DNA from: Gemmataceae bacterium
GTDB lineage: Bacteria > Planctomycetota > Planctomycetia > Gemmatales > Gemmataceae
DNA length: 47,023 nucleotides
Direction of reading: 5' to 3'
Assembly (NCBI GenBank): GCA_025055215.1
Contig: JANWYO010000330.1
Span: 1-47,023 of the forward strand
In this document: positions 26,291-35,218 of the stretch, piece after piece
Layout: each line of letters begins with the position of its first letter
How positions within the stretch are numbered: the first letter of the stretch is position 1
Notes under the pieces: generated by a model
Seen by the model: only the letters and a program-made list of their open reading frames with translations
What the model was told of the DNA's origin: nothing
Databases searched by the model: none
Made by a program: the position numbers and the translations under genes

Positions 26291-27307
26291 ATGACGCAAG
26301 CCCTGCTGATTTCCGGACACGGCAGCCGCGATCCCGAAGGGGTGGCCGAGTTCCTTGATATGGCCCGACATTTTCGCGCCTACCGGCCGGACTTGCCGCC
26401 GGTGGAGATTTCCTTTCTGGAGTTCGCCCGCCCGACGATCCAGGAAGGTATCGACCGCCTGGTCGCCCGGGGCGCGAGCAGCATTGTGGTCTTGCCTGGG
26501 GTGCTGATGGCGGCGGGCCATGCCAAGAACGACATGGCCAGCGAGGTTCGCCACGCGCGTCTGCGGTATCCGCACGTGCCCATTCACATGGGCCGCAGCC
26601 TTGATCTCGACCATCGTCTTCTCCAACTGTGCCGCTTGCGCTACGAGGAAGCGCTGGCCGACCGCCCCCCGATCCCGGCGTCGGAAACCCTGCTGTTGGT
26701 TGTCGGCCGCGGCAGCAGCGACCCCGATGCCAACTCCAACATCGCCAAAGTCGCCGCCTTCCTCCGCGAAGGCTACCCCACTGGTTGGGCCGCCTGGGCT
26801 TATAGCGGGGTCGCCCGTCCCCTGGTCGAGGAGGCCTTGCCGGTCTGTGCCCGGGCCGGCTTCCGCCGCATCGTCGTCCAGCCTTACTTCCTCTTCACCG
26901 GCATCCTCCTGAAACGGATCTACGCCCAGGTCGAGGAACTCCGGCAGGCTCGTCGCGACCTCGACGTGGTCGCCACCCCCCACTTGCAAAGCCATCCGCT
27001 GCTGTTGGAAACATTTCTCGATCGTGCCCGGGAGGCGGTTGAAGGGACCGGCCATATGAACTGTTCATTGTGCCAATATCGTGTCCCGATCGTGGGCCAC
27101 GAACACCGCGTCGGTGAGCCACAACAACCGCATCACCATCACGTCCAGGGCTTGTACGCGCACGTCCATCACCTGGACGACGCACCACACGCCCATCGCC
27201 CGCACCATCACCACCACGCCCATGCCAGCCGCTCGACCCTGGCGGACATCGAATGGACCGACCCCCATCCCTGGAGCGAGGCGCTCCGCGAACAGTTGCA
27301 GTTCTGA
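26291..27307 (+). CDS. cbiX: Sirohydrochlorin chelatase, long CbiX type, with MxCxxC motif and His-rich tail
   Basis: The protein has 338 residues. CbiX inserts Co2+ (or Fe2+ in SirB) into sirohydrochlorin on the way to cobalamin or siroheme. Two CbiX repeats are fused: the first has catalytic His10 in LLISGHGSRD and His77 in LMAAGHAKND; the second begins VVGRGSSDPDAN, with Arg in place of the first His. The C-terminal extension has MNCSLC at 256-261, the MxCxxC [4Fe-4S] motif described for CbiX(L). Next is a strongly histidine-rich stretch (about 270-312, including HHHH and HHHHH) that could store or deliver metal. GGGGGA lies six bases before the ATG. No cobalamin riboswitch could be recognised upstream, and no other cbi genes are adjacent. 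Confident family, metal not certain. Confidence 0.92.
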   Translation: MTQALLISGHGSRDPEGVAEFLDMARHFRAYRPDLPPVEISFLEFARPTIQEGIDRLVARGASSIVVLPGVLMAAGHAKNDMASEVRHARLRYPHVPIHMGRSLDLDHRLLQLCRLRYEEALADRPPIPASETLLLVVGRGSSDPDANSNIAKVAAFLREGYPTGWAAWAYSGVARPLVEEALPVCARAGFRRIVVQPYFLFTGILLKRIYAQVEELRQARRDLDVVATPHLQSHPLLLETFLDRAREAVEGTGHMNCSLCQYRVPIVGHEHRVGEPQQPHHHHVQGLYAHVHHLDDAPHAHRPHHHHHAHASRSTLADIEWTDPHPWSEALREQLQF

Positions 27308-27347
27308 TTGACACGGCCCGCAAGTCGGGCTAAAAATGGGTGCAAAG

Positions 27348-27420
27348 GCCCCCATCGTCTAGCGGCCTAGGACGTAGCCCTCTCACGGCTAAGACAGGGG
27401 TTCGAGTCCCCTTGGGGGTA
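27348..27420 (+). tRNA. tRNA-Glu (anticodon CUC)
   Basis: The cloverleaf is complete over 73 nt. The acceptor stem is GCCCCCA with TGGGGGT (G-U first pair). The anticodon stem TAGCC/GGCTA holds loop CTCTCAC. The T-arm is AGGGG-TTCGAGT-CCCCT and the discriminator is A. CCA is not encoded. Confidence 0.95.
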
Positions 27421-27451
27421 TCCGTAAAAGGAATGTCAGTGCCACGGCATG

Positions 27452-27491
27452 CAGAAACCGACTGCTCACGGCAGCCGGTTTCTGTTGTTCT
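27452..27491 (+). terminator. Possible terminator of tRNA-Glu
   Basis: CAGAAACCG (27452-27460) pairs with CGGTTTCTG (27476-27484). A mismatch and four more inner pairs follow, with loop TCACG. The hairpin is followed by TTGTTCT, a weak T-rich tail. It lies 31 bases after the tRNA. Confidence 0.45.
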
Positions 27492-27767
27492 GGGGGGGCG
27501 CAGATCTCCGACAACCGCCACTTCCCGCCTGGCCGCCACCGCGCACGCCACCGATGGCCGGCGCCTGCGCGTTTGGACTTCTTCCCCAGCCACCTGGACG
27601 GTTCACATACCCCGAGTGTTGAAGCCGGAATCCCGACCACTCCCAGTAAAGACCTCAACCTTGCGACCTGAGCGTGGCAGGTTCACCGCAACGCTGAGCT
27701 TGGCGACGTGCGGGGTGGCACGTCTTGCGGCGCCGGGTGCCCACCCTGCCCGTCAGACGTCACACGA
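27492..27767. other. Gene-poor stretch after tRNA-Glu
   Basis: I see no gene, RNA or clear repeat here. Together with the terminator it makes a 444-bp gap before the DUF4038 gene. I looked for a copy of the tRNA-Glu 3' end that would mark an integrated island and found none by eye. Confidence 0.4.
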
Positions 27768-27773
27768 TATAAT
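27768..27773 (+). promoter_or_regulatory. Possible -10 element of the DUF4038 gene
   Basis: TATAAT is a consensus -10, 92 bp before the start codon. No convincing -35 is seen 16-18 bp upstream. Confidence 0.35.
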
Positions 27774-27864
27774 CCCGACGTCGGTTGCTGGACGCTATGG
27801 TTTGGCTACCAAGGTCCAGCATCCAAAGTGACTCTCTCCCCTGCCGATGTCGAGGAAGCGTGGT

Positions 27865-29211
27865 ATGAAGCTATTTTCCCTCCTCGTGCTGGCCCTATCT
27901 ACAGGGGCAGCTGTCGCAGCGGACAACCCTTTTGCCAAGCACGGACGTCTACGCGTGGCCAAGAGCGGCACCTATTTGGAACATGCTGATGGCACTCCGT
28001 TTTTCTTCCTCGCCGATACCTGCTGGGCCGGTCCGGCACTGAGCACCGAGGAGGATTGGCACAAATACCTGCATGACCGTGTCAAGAAAGGGTTCACGGC
28101 CATCCAGTTTAATGTCGTCTCACCCTGGCGCGTTGCGCCGACCGATGCGCAGGGAAACATTTCCTACATCTTGAAAGGTGGCCAGCTCACGCTCCACGAG
28201 AAGTTCTACCAAAGGTTGGACGCTCGGTTAAAAGCAATCAACGATGCCGGTTTGCTAGCGGTGCCGGTGCTGTGCTGGTCCCATAAGAGGACCGACGCCG
28301 GAAACCTCCTGACTGAAGAGCAGATTATCACGCTGTGCAAGTTACAGGTGGCGCGTTACAAGGAAGCGCACGTCATGTGGATCCTGGCCGGAGACAATCC
28401 CTATCGAGGAGCCGATGCCGATAAATGGAAGCGGATTGGGCGCGCCGTGTTCGGTGATAAGACATCGGCCCTTGTTACGACCCACCCGACCGGCGAGAAT
28501 TGGCCTTGGAACGATTGGGAGGACGAAAAGTGGCTGTCCGTCCTGGGCTACCAGTCTGGCCACGGTGACAGCGATCAAACCTGGAAGTGGTTACACAGCG
28601 GGCCGCCGGCCGAGTACGGCAAACGGAAAGCATTCGCTCGTCCCGTCATCAATCTCGAGCCGCCCTACGAGGGCCACAACGGCTATAGCAGCAGGAAGCC
28701 GCACTCCGATTACAGCACCCGCCGAGCAATTTACTGGAGCCTGTTGGTTCATCCTCCGGCCGGCGTGACGTACGGCGCACATGGCGTGTGGAGCTGGCAC
28801 ACTAAGCCGGGCGAGGAACCGACCGACCACCCAGGGAGCGGAGTCGCAAAGGTGTGGAGCGAGGCGATCGACTTGCCGGGGGCCGGGCAACTGAAGCACT
28901 TGCGTGCCTTGATGAACGAGGTGAAGTGGCATACTCTACGGCCCGCTCAGGAGGTAGTGCACCAAAACGACGCGCCCGCTGACCAGTACACGGTTTGTGC
29001 ACGAGCTGCCGACGGGACTTACGTTGTCTACTTCCCGGCAAAAACACCTGCCAGGTTATCTCCGCACCTGAGTGCAACGGTTGCCGATGTTTCTCTTCGC
29101 TGGTTCAACCCGCGAACCGGGGAGTGGGGCCGACCGGCCAACGCCGACCCCACGCGAGACAAGCTTTCTCCACCCGACGACAACGATTGGGTCCTGGTGA
29201 TGAAGCCATGA
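27865..29211 (+). CDS. Secreted DUF4038 glycoside-hydrolase-like protein with collagen-binding-like C-terminal domain
   Basis: The protein has 448 residues. The signal peptide is MKLFSLLVLALSTGAAVAA. The catalytic-like barrel starts with LRVAKSGTYLEHADGTPFFF and LADTCWAG. Further motifs are GFTAIQFNVVSPWR, LLAVPVLCWS, VMWILAGDNPY, the acidic VINLEPPYEG, and GVTYGAHGVWSWH. This matches DUF4038, the fold of apiosidase-type hydrolases of plant pectin. The C-terminal 80 residues (YVVYFPAKTPARLSPHL, LRWFNPRTGEWG) look like the putative collagen-binding beta domain that often follows it. GAGGAAG eight bases upstream supports this ATG over the one 18 bases earlier. Third codon positions look more mixed than in the flanking genes. 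Isolated between two tRNA genes, which suggests acquisition. Substrate unknown. Confidence 0.8.
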   Translation: MKLFSLLVLALSTGAAVAADNPFAKHGRLRVAKSGTYLEHADGTPFFFLADTCWAGPALSTEEDWHKYLHDRVKKGFTAIQFNVVSPWRVAPTDAQGNISYILKGGQLTLHEKFYQRLDARLKAINDAGLLAVPVLCWSHKRTDAGNLLTEEQIITLCKLQVARYKEAHVMWILAGDNPYRGADADKWKRIGRAVFGDKTSALVTTHPTGENWPWNDWEDEKWLSVLGYQSGHGDSDQTWKWLHSGPPAEYGKRKAFARPVINLEPPYEGHNGYSSRKPHSDYSTRRAIYWSLLVHPPAGVTYGAHGVWSWHTKPGEEPTDHPGSGVAKVWSEAIDLPGAGQLKHLRALMNEVKWHTLRPAQEVVHQNDAPADQYTVCARAADGTYVVYFPAKTPARLSPHLSATVADVSLRWFNPRTGEWGRPANADPTRDKLSPPDDNDWVLVMKP

Positions 29212-29673
29212 CCGTGGGCTGCTTGGTCAGCGGGTTCCTGTCCCATTTGGGCCCCACATGGTCAAGGAGCGATGGGGCAGGTTACTGGCATGCTGATGTC
29301 AGAGGCCACTTCGCAGGCGAGCGCACGCAGCTTGGCCCAAAGCGCATCGGGAACCTCACGCCCAGCCGGCCGACCAGCATCCTCGTGACCCGCGGCGCGA
29401 TCGGCGGCCATCGAAAGGCACTTAGGCCGTTTGTCTCAGTTGAGCGAAGACAGGGAGAGGGACACCGTACCCCCTTTGACAGGCGGTGACGGGATCAATC
29501 GCCCCAGCCGAGTCACGATTTTTCGCCCCCCGGCACGTCGACGTTCCCGCAGGCGCTATCGGCAAGAGCCATCCACCGCGGTTCAAGCCGGCAGAAATGC
29601 CGTCACAGCTGGCGATGGACGCTACGCCAATTCGCCGACAATCGCGATAGTGCACTTGCCACTGGTACGTCAA
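29212..29673. other. Gene-poor stretch between the DUF4038 gene and tRNA-Lys
   Basis: No gene is supported here. A 49-codon minus-strand frame (29411 down to 29262) encodes the helical-looking PDALWAKLRALACEVASDI and might be a gene remnant. Two overlapping frames on opposite strands at about 29422-29676 have no recognisable features. No inverted-repeat insertion-sequence ends were found. Confidence 0.35.
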
Positions 29674-29746
<73 letters not shown>

Positions 29747-29754
29747 GCCGCGTT

Positions 29755-29781
29755 GCGGCCCAGCCTGAGAGGCTGGGCCGC
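29755..29781. terminator. 11-bp GC-rich hairpin after the GH15 gene, no T-tract
   Basis: GCGGCCCAGCC (29755-29765) pairs perfectly with GGCTGGGCCGC (29771-29781), loop TGAGA. It lies between the GH15 stop and tRNA-Lys, both on the minus strand, so it may separate the two transcripts. Confidence 0.45.
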
Positions 29782-29911
29782 GGACCACGTTTGTCCCATT
29801 CTATCTCGCCAGGGGCACCGGAACAGGTCGGCGTTGGCGGCATCGACTGGCCAAGGCAGCGCCGTAGCGCGATGCTCCGCAGCCCAGGGCCGCTTGGGAC
29901 CAGACGACTGG

Positions 29912-32359
29912 CTAACCGCCGGTCATGGCGACGGCGAAATCACGCCCTTCCCAACGATCAACCTCAGGCCAGTAAAAAGTAAAGCGCACGGGGGCCCTCT
30001 GGCTTACTGACACCGGAATGTCCACGTAGTACACCCGCAGGCCGGAATCTAGCGAGACTGTTTGGTGGACGGTGGCCCAGTCGTCGGCGGACCAGGTGAG
30101 GCGGAAGGGGGCCCGGGCCAGGATGCGCAAGACGTGGCCCGGCCGTACCTCGCGCACTTGTCGATGAAACTTCCAGATTTCCAGGGGTGGCTTGTCGGGG
30201 CGGCGGCCGAGGTAGCGGTCCGCGACGATCGCGAGACGGTCGAAGACGTACCCCTCAGCGTAAGAGCGGACCAGTTTGACGTATTCGGCATGGGCCCACA
30301 GCAGCGGGATGGCGCTGCCGGTCGGCCGGCCGAAATAAAGGAACGCTTCGGGGCGGTCGGGCTGGGACCAGACCTGTTCGGGAAGGAGGGCGGAGGCGGT
30401 GGCGAAGCGTTCCATCGTCTGGATATACGGGAGGACGGCGCGGCCGGCGGCCAGCTCGTAGTGGCCGCGCTCCCCGGTAAGCAGCGGCCAAAGGTGGCCG
30501 TGGCCCGAGCCATTGAAGGGCGAGCCGTCGAGGTGCTCGCCGTAGCCGTCATGGTTGTAGCGATGCCAGCCGGGGCCGTAGGGCGTGTCCTTTTTCAGCA
30601 CGGCATCAACGACGCGGAGGGAATCTTCCACGAGCGGGTCGCCGGCCTTGCGAATGCCATAGCGGACAAGTTCGAGGAACCCCGCATCAACGATTTCCTT
30701 GGCGGGAAAGTTGGCGGGCATCCCCGGCGGGCGATTGCGAATCGTAACGACGCCATGGTTGGGGTCTTCGTCCGGCTGGGGATCGTCCACGTCCACGGGA
30801 TGAATGCGGATGTAGTGGCGGGGAATTTCGCGGACCAGCGTCCCCTGGGTGGTGACGGTCCAGCTTTCGATCCGGCTTTCGAGAAAATCGGCATAATCTT
30901 CGATGAAGCGCGCCGTGTCGGGCCGGCCGACCCGGCGAGCCAAATCTGCGGCACAAATCAGGCCGGCGATCTGGGCCGCGAGTGTCGAGGGGGAGTAACC
31001 GCTGTTTTCCTCCCAGCGTTCCTGGGGGGTGGCGGGGCCCTGCTGGATCAGGTATCCGGCGGCGCGCTGGACCATGGGCCAGGGGTTGAAATCGCCGAGG
31101 GCGTCGGCCTGGAGAAGTCGCCAGGCGAGCATGACGGGGAAGGCGGTTTCGTCGAGCTGGATGCCGCGCCAGTAGGCCTCGCCGTTGATCCAGAAGTTCT
31201 GGTAGAAGCCACCGTCGTCGCGTTGCGTGCAGGCGAGGTAGATCAGCGCCCGGCGGGGAGTGGCGGTGTTGCCGGCCGCCAATAGTCCTGTGGCGCTCTG
31301 ACACATGTCGCGTGTCCAGACGAGGTGATAGCCTCCGAGGTCATCATCGCCTTTGATTTCGCCCCACGGAATACTGAGCGAGGCGATCATGGCGCCTTCG
31401 AAATGCTTGTCTTCGTGGGCGAGCAAAATGCTGACACTTTTGCGGAAGAGCCGTCCCTGGTCGCCGGTCAACGCCCCGGTGGCGGGCGGAGAGATGCCCA
31501 GTTCCTGTTGGCGACGGGTGAGGAAGTCGTCGCAGCGGTTGGCGGCCCGCGTCCATTGTTCGATGTAGCGCTCCCGATGTTGACGGAAGGGGACAAACAA
31601 CGATTGGGCCAACTGCACGAGGGCCGCGTGCAGAGATTCGCCGAAGGCCAAGGCCAAGACAAACTCATTCCCCCGACGCAGATCGAGTTCGGCGGTCAGG
31701 GCGATATTGCCATTCAGGGCGTGGTCATAGTCGTGGTCCATGTCGAAGTTATGGGCCAGGTCTTGCCAACCGTCATTGACGCCCACGTAACCGCAGGAAC
31801 AGCGTCGGAAGGGAATGGAGGCGGCCATGATCAGCCAGGTGCCATCCTTGTGGGCGGCCAGGATGTCGCCCCAGTCAGTGCGGAGGACGTGGCCATTGTT
31901 GCCCCAACCGCTGCCGCCCAGGTGGGGAGCCAACAGACCGAAAAGCCGCAGCCGCTCGCGCCATTCCGGCTCCACCTCGAAACGGGTGTGGACCAGCAGG
32001 CAGGGCCGATGCGGGTCGGTAATGGTCTCCTTGATAAGGCGATATCGGCCCTGGGGGTCGGAGCTGATGACCCGGAAGCCGAGCGTGTGCGGCGCGAGGT
32101 AGTCTTGTTCGTGGCGCAGGTGGCGGCGGCTGTCTTGGAAGAAGGTGCGACCATCGCTGACCAAATACTGGAAATCGCGGACTTGCGGCCGATCGATGGT
32201 GGGGTAATAGATCTCGTTGATGACGCCCCGGGAAATGGTGAACCAGACACGACTGAGGGCGGAATACGCCGTGCCTACGCCGTCTTTGTCGCTGCGAGTC
32301 CAGCGAGGTTCAATCCCGGGTCCGCCGGGGGCCGGTTTGTCACACAAGAGGACCGCCAT
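29912..32359 (-). CDS. Glycoside hydrolase family 15 glucoamylase-like protein
   Basis: The protein has 815 residues from the ATG at 32357-32359. An N-terminal beta-sandwich domain (about 20-280; GVGTAYSALSRVWFTISRGVINEIYYPTID) precedes the (alpha/alpha)6 barrel. The barrel has FEGAMIASLSIPWGE, GGYHLVWTRDMCQSATGLLAAG (substrate-binding Trp/Arg/Asp), and QRWEENSGYSPSTLAAQ, whose Glu pair includes the probable general acid. The later segment with DGSPFNGSGHGHLWPLLTGERGHYELA completes the active site. Family 15 enzymes release glucose from the non-reducing end of starch or glycogen; this bacterial-type two-domain form has no clear signal peptide, so an intracellular role is likely. The frame extends back to 32443, with no good ribosome site at either ATG. 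With this start it overlaps the upstream FixH-like gene by 20 bp. Confidence 0.9.
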   Translation of the reverse strand: MAVLLCDKPAPGGPGIEPRWTRSDKDGVGTAYSALSRVWFTISRGVINEIYYPTIDRPQVRDFQYLVSDGRTFFQDSRRHLRHEQDYLAPHTLGFRVISSDPQGRYRLIKETITDPHRPCLLVHTRFEVEPEWRERLRLFGLLAPHLGGSGWGNNGHVLRTDWGDILAAHKDGTWLIMAASIPFRRCSCGYVGVNDGWQDLAHNFDMDHDYDHALNGNIALTAELDLRRGNEFVLALAFGESLHAALVQLAQSLFVPFRQHRERYIEQWTRAANRCDDFLTRRQQELGISPPATGALTGDQGRLFRKSVSILLAHEDKHFEGAMIASLSIPWGEIKGDDDLGGYHLVWTRDMCQSATGLLAAGNTATPRRALIYLACTQRDDGGFYQNFWINGEAYWRGIQLDETAFPVMLAWRLLQADALGDFNPWPMVQRAAGYLIQQGPATPQERWEENSGYSPSTLAAQIAGLICAADLARRVGRPDTARFIEDYADFLESRIESWTVTTQGTLVREIPRHYIRIHPVDVDDPQPDEDPNHGVVTIRNRPPGMPANFPAKEIVDAGFLELVRYGIRKAGDPLVEDSLRVVDAVLKKDTPYGPGWHRYNHDGYGEHLDGSPFNGSGHGHLWPLLTGERGHYELAAGRAVLPYIQTMERFATASALLPEQVWSQPDRPEAFLYFGRPTGSAIPLLWAHAEYVKLVRSYAEGYVFDRLAIVADRYLGRRPDKPPLEIWKFHRQVREVRPGHVLRILARAPFRLTWSADDWATVHQTVSLDSGLRVYYVDIPVSVSQRAPVRFTFYWPEVDRWEGRDFAVAMTGG

Positions 32360-32912
32360 CGTTTGTCCGGAAAGGGGAACGGGGACGCGGTGTCGTTCCC
32401 GGCGAGCGATCCCGACCTCGAACGAGCCACTGCTGCCAGGCATAAAGCCCGATCGGCAGCACCGGCCAAGTCAGCCAAAGCGACAGGTCGGCCCAGCGCG
32501 GCGGGGCCTCGGCCACCTCGACGTTGCAACTGATCCGGGCCGGTCCTCTCGGCCCCTCCACGGCCACGTCGATTTGCCAGGCGCCGGCCGTGCCAGCGTC
32601 CAGGGTCGCTGCTCGCAGCAGTTTATTGCTCGCCGCTTCCGTGGTCGCCAATTTTTCCTGCGTCATTGACAGCTGCCGCTCCGCTGTCAAACGGATGGTC
32701 ACGGTTCCATCGAGGATCGGTCGCCCCGTGTGGCGGTCCTGAAGCAGCACGCTGACATCGATCGGCCCTGCCCGCAGCGGGGTCGGCGTCGTAAACACGG
32801 TCAACCGATAAGGGCCAGCATCGCCGGACCACTGCACCATGCCTCCGTCGGCATACGCTGCGGCCGGCCGCAGCAGCAACACCATCCCGACCGCCAGGCT
32901 GGCCCGCGCCAT
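32340..32912 (-). CDS. FixH/YtkA-like membrane-anchored periplasmic protein
   Basis: The protein has 190 residues from the ATG at 32910-32912, which overlaps the stop of the upstream CtaG-polyferredoxin gene in TGATG; longer frames are rejected for that reason. A signal peptide (1-21, ending AAAYA) is followed by an immunoglobulin-like beta domain. It contains YRLTVFTTPTPLRAGPIDVSVLLQ and PILDGTVTIRLTAE, the layout of FixH and YtkA domains. A C-terminal membrane segment (LSLWLTWPVLPIGLYAW, 143-159) and a basic tail complete it. FixH-like proteins assist cbb3 oxidase biogenesis, and YtkA-like domains occur with copper proteins. Translational coupling to a CtaG/polyferredoxin fusion makes a role in oxidase or copper-centre assembly likely, but this is inference. 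Confidence 0.65.
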   Translation of the reverse strand: MARASLAVGMVLLLRPAAAYADGGMVQWSGDAGPYRLTVFTTPTPLRAGPIDVSVLLQDRHTGRPILDGTVTIRLTAERQLSMTQEKLATTEAASNKLLRAATLDAGTAGAWQIDVAVEGPRGPARISCNVEVAEAPPRWADLSLWLTWPVLPIGLYAWQQWLVRGRDRSPGTTPRPRSPFRTNDGGPLV

Positions 32913-35218
32913 CACATCATCCCCCGCATCTCCATCGGCTGAAAGACGATCCACAGACCCACGGCGAACAATAGCAAGACGAGGCCGGCCCATGGGAGAA
33001 ACGCGTGCACGGCCCGACGCCAGACCGGGTGCAGTTCCAAGGAGATACGATACGCCAGGTACAACGAACCGAGTAGCCCCGCTTGAAGACATAAGATTTC
33101 CGCCTGGAGCAGCCACTCGGCCACCGGCGAATTACACCGGCACACCCAGCGAAGCTCAGCCGTGCTCTCAAACCCCAGGGCTTGGGCGACCCGTAAGGTC
33201 ACCGGAAAAATCGCTTCCCAGCTAGTGACCAAATGAAACCCGTAATGAGCCATCCACATACCAAAGCCGAGGGGCACGAAAGCGAGAGCGTAGCGCTTGA
33301 CCAGGCCCCAGGGCGACAAGAGCGATCCACTCCCAAGTCGGCTCAGGAGTGCCACGCTGCCGACCAGCGCGACCGGCACCAGGCCCAGGGCGAAGATGCA
33401 GTTGAGGGTGACGACGGCCCAGAACGGCCAGCCGAGCCGCTCCGCCAGCCGGTCTTGACAGGCCAGCACCGGGGCGGTCATGCCAGCGGCATTGACGAAG
33501 GCGACAAAAACAAGGAGCAGGACCAACAAGGCCACGTCGGCACGCCGGCCCAATCGACCGACTCCCGAACGCTGCGGGTCGGTGAGCAGCTCCTGGCCCG
33601 GGATCCGGGCCAGGATGCCGACGTTGTCGTGCGGACAGGCGTGAATGCAATCCAGACAGAATATGCAGTCCCAGTTGCCGACCTTCCGCGGGATGAACAG
33701 GTGAAGCTCGCACCCCGGGACGGGACCACGGCCACGAATGCAATCCTTCGTGTCACACCGCTGACACACCTCGGCGGAGCGCGCTCGGACCTCCCAGGGG
33801 GAGACGAGCGATTGCACGAAGTTGAATTGACCGATGGGACAGAGGTATTTGCAGAAAGCGGCGCCGCGAAACCAGCTATCGACGACGAAAGCGGCGAGAA
33901 AATACGCCGCCGCCAGCGAAGCGGTGGCCCACGGGTCGGCCCAGAGGGCGAACGTTTCGTACGCCCAGAAAAAGACAACGAGAAAGGCAACGGCTAGCCA
34001 CTTCGAGCGGAGCCAGCTTGGCCAGGAACGCCGCGCCGGCTGCCAGCGCCGGGCCCAGGTTCGCGGCAGGAGAAAGGGACACGCCAAGCAAAAGACGTTG
34101 CCCAGGGCCAACAACCCGAGCACGACCAAGCCGCGCCAATGAATCCAAGGGACGATCCCGGCCAGATTCATTCCCTCGACGGGAGGTCCTAGCCAACCGT
34201 CGAGGATGATCGCCCCGGCAAGGACGAGCATCAGCCCTTGGAGCAGCGTTCGGGCATGCCGCCAGCGCAGGAAGCGACCCAGCAGCGGCAGGCGGAGGAG
34301 GTCGGGGGTCGCCGGATTCGTGGGGCCCGCGAGGGGCAGGCCGATGCGTCCACCAACTAGCCGCGGCACCGCCGCGGGACGGCGAGTTGACGCCGGTGCC
34401 GACCCAAACAACAGGCCGCAGCCGATCCACCCCAGCGGCAGCAGAAAGGCCATCGACCCCGGGACCCACATGATGACACCGGCAATCGCCTGATCTTCCA
34501 GCGCCGAGAGGTCCCACAACCGTGGCACCCTTTCGTAATGCGGGTAAATGACGCTGTCGGAGAACGCCAACAGAGCGGAAAGGACCGTGTTCTGCACGTC
34601 GGCGAAGAGGAGGTACGGCAAGATCAACCACCGCGGGCCTGGGGACTGGGCCGGATAAGGGAGGACCACCGGCCACCAGAAAACCAGCGCCGACCCGAAA
34701 AAGCACAGGTGTTCGACATAGTGTAACCCCGGTGACACCAGGGCGGCGTCGAACAGCGCGGGCACATGCCAGAGCCAGGTCAAGCCGACAAAGAGCAACC
34801 AGGCAACGCGCAAATCGCTCAAGGCGGCCCCGAGGCTCCGCGCCAAGCCATCGCGCAGGAATGGGCCGATCGCGTGTCGGCGGACCGATGCCGGCAGGCC
34901 ACGCAGCAGCGGCCACAGTGGGGCCCCCAGCCAGATGAGGGGCGGGGCGACCATCATCAGCAGGAGGTGCTGCACCATGTGCACCTGCAGCAGGAGGGCC
35001 GACAGAGGTTCGACGGGCGACGCCAGGGCCAGGAGGACAACGACCAAGCCGCCGACAAACGCCGCAGCTTGGCACCCGCCCCAGCGCGCGGGCGCCCGCC
35101 GCCGCAACACGGACCAGCCTCGCAGGTACAGCCCCGCCGCAAGAGCTAGTCCCAGGCAGAGCCACGGGTCCCACACCCAGGAGCGAAGCAGGGCCGTTTC
35201 GATGCGATCGCCGTCCAT
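32912..35218 (-). CDS. Fusion of CtaG-type cytochrome oxidase assembly domain and polyferredoxin membrane domain
   Basis: The protein has 768 residues from the ATG at 35216-35218. Residues about 10-270 are a CtaG_Bd/caa3-CtaG membrane domain with the conserved histidines of HMVQH (80, 84), WHVP (151) and HYVEH (166, 170). Residues about 325-768 form a second membrane domain of the NapH/CcoG/NosR type. It has FCLAC (377-380), CKYLCPIG (456-460), CQRC..C (485, 488, 493) with Cys503, and the classical [4Fe-4S] run CIFCLDCIHACP (518-528). CtaG assists copper-A insertion in caa3 oxidases; polyferredoxins pass electrons across or along the membrane. One chain therefore could couple electron supply to metal-centre assembly. 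Longer N-terminal frame to 35509 rejected: no family features. Next gene overlaps by one base. Confidence 0.88.
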   Translation of the reverse strand: MDGDRIETALLRSWVWDPWLCLGLALAAGLYLRGWSVLRRRAPARWGGCQAAAFVGGLVVVLLALASPVEPLSALLLQVHMVQHLLLMMVAPPLIWLGAPLWPLLRGLPASVRRHAIGPFLRDGLARSLGAALSDLRVAWLLFVGLTWLWHVPALFDAALVSPGLHYVEHLCFFGSALVFWWPVVLPYPAQSPGPRWLILPYLLFADVQNTVLSALLAFSDSVIYPHYERVPRLWDLSALEDQAIAGVIMWVPGSMAFLLPLGWIGCGLLFGSAPASTRRPAAVPRLVGGRIGLPLAGPTNPATPDLLRLPLLGRFLRWRHARTLLQGLMLVLAGAIILDGWLGPPVEGMNLAGIVPWIHWRGLVVLGLLALGNVFCLACPFLLPRTWARRWQPARRSWPSWLRSKWLAVAFLVVFFWAYETFALWADPWATASLAAAYFLAAFVVDSWFRGAAFCKYLCPIGQFNFVQSLVSPWEVRARSAEVCQRCDTKDCIRGRGPVPGCELHLFIPRKVGNWDCIFCLDCIHACPHDNVGILARIPGQELLTDPQRSGVGRLGRRADVALLVLLLVFVAFVNAAGMTAPVLACQDRLAERLGWPFWAVVTLNCIFALGLVPVALVGSVALLSRLGSGSLLSPWGLVKRYALAFVPLGFGMWMAHYGFHLVTSWEAIFPVTLRVAQALGFESTAELRWVCRCNSPVAEWLLQAEILCLQAGLLGSLYLAYRISLELHPVWRRAVHAFLPWAGLVLLLFAVGLWIVFQPMEMRGMM

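Noticed and set aside
30062-32533. Two long plus-strand frames opposite the GH15 gene
   Set aside because: Both are shadows of the GH15 barrel and have shadow-type composition.
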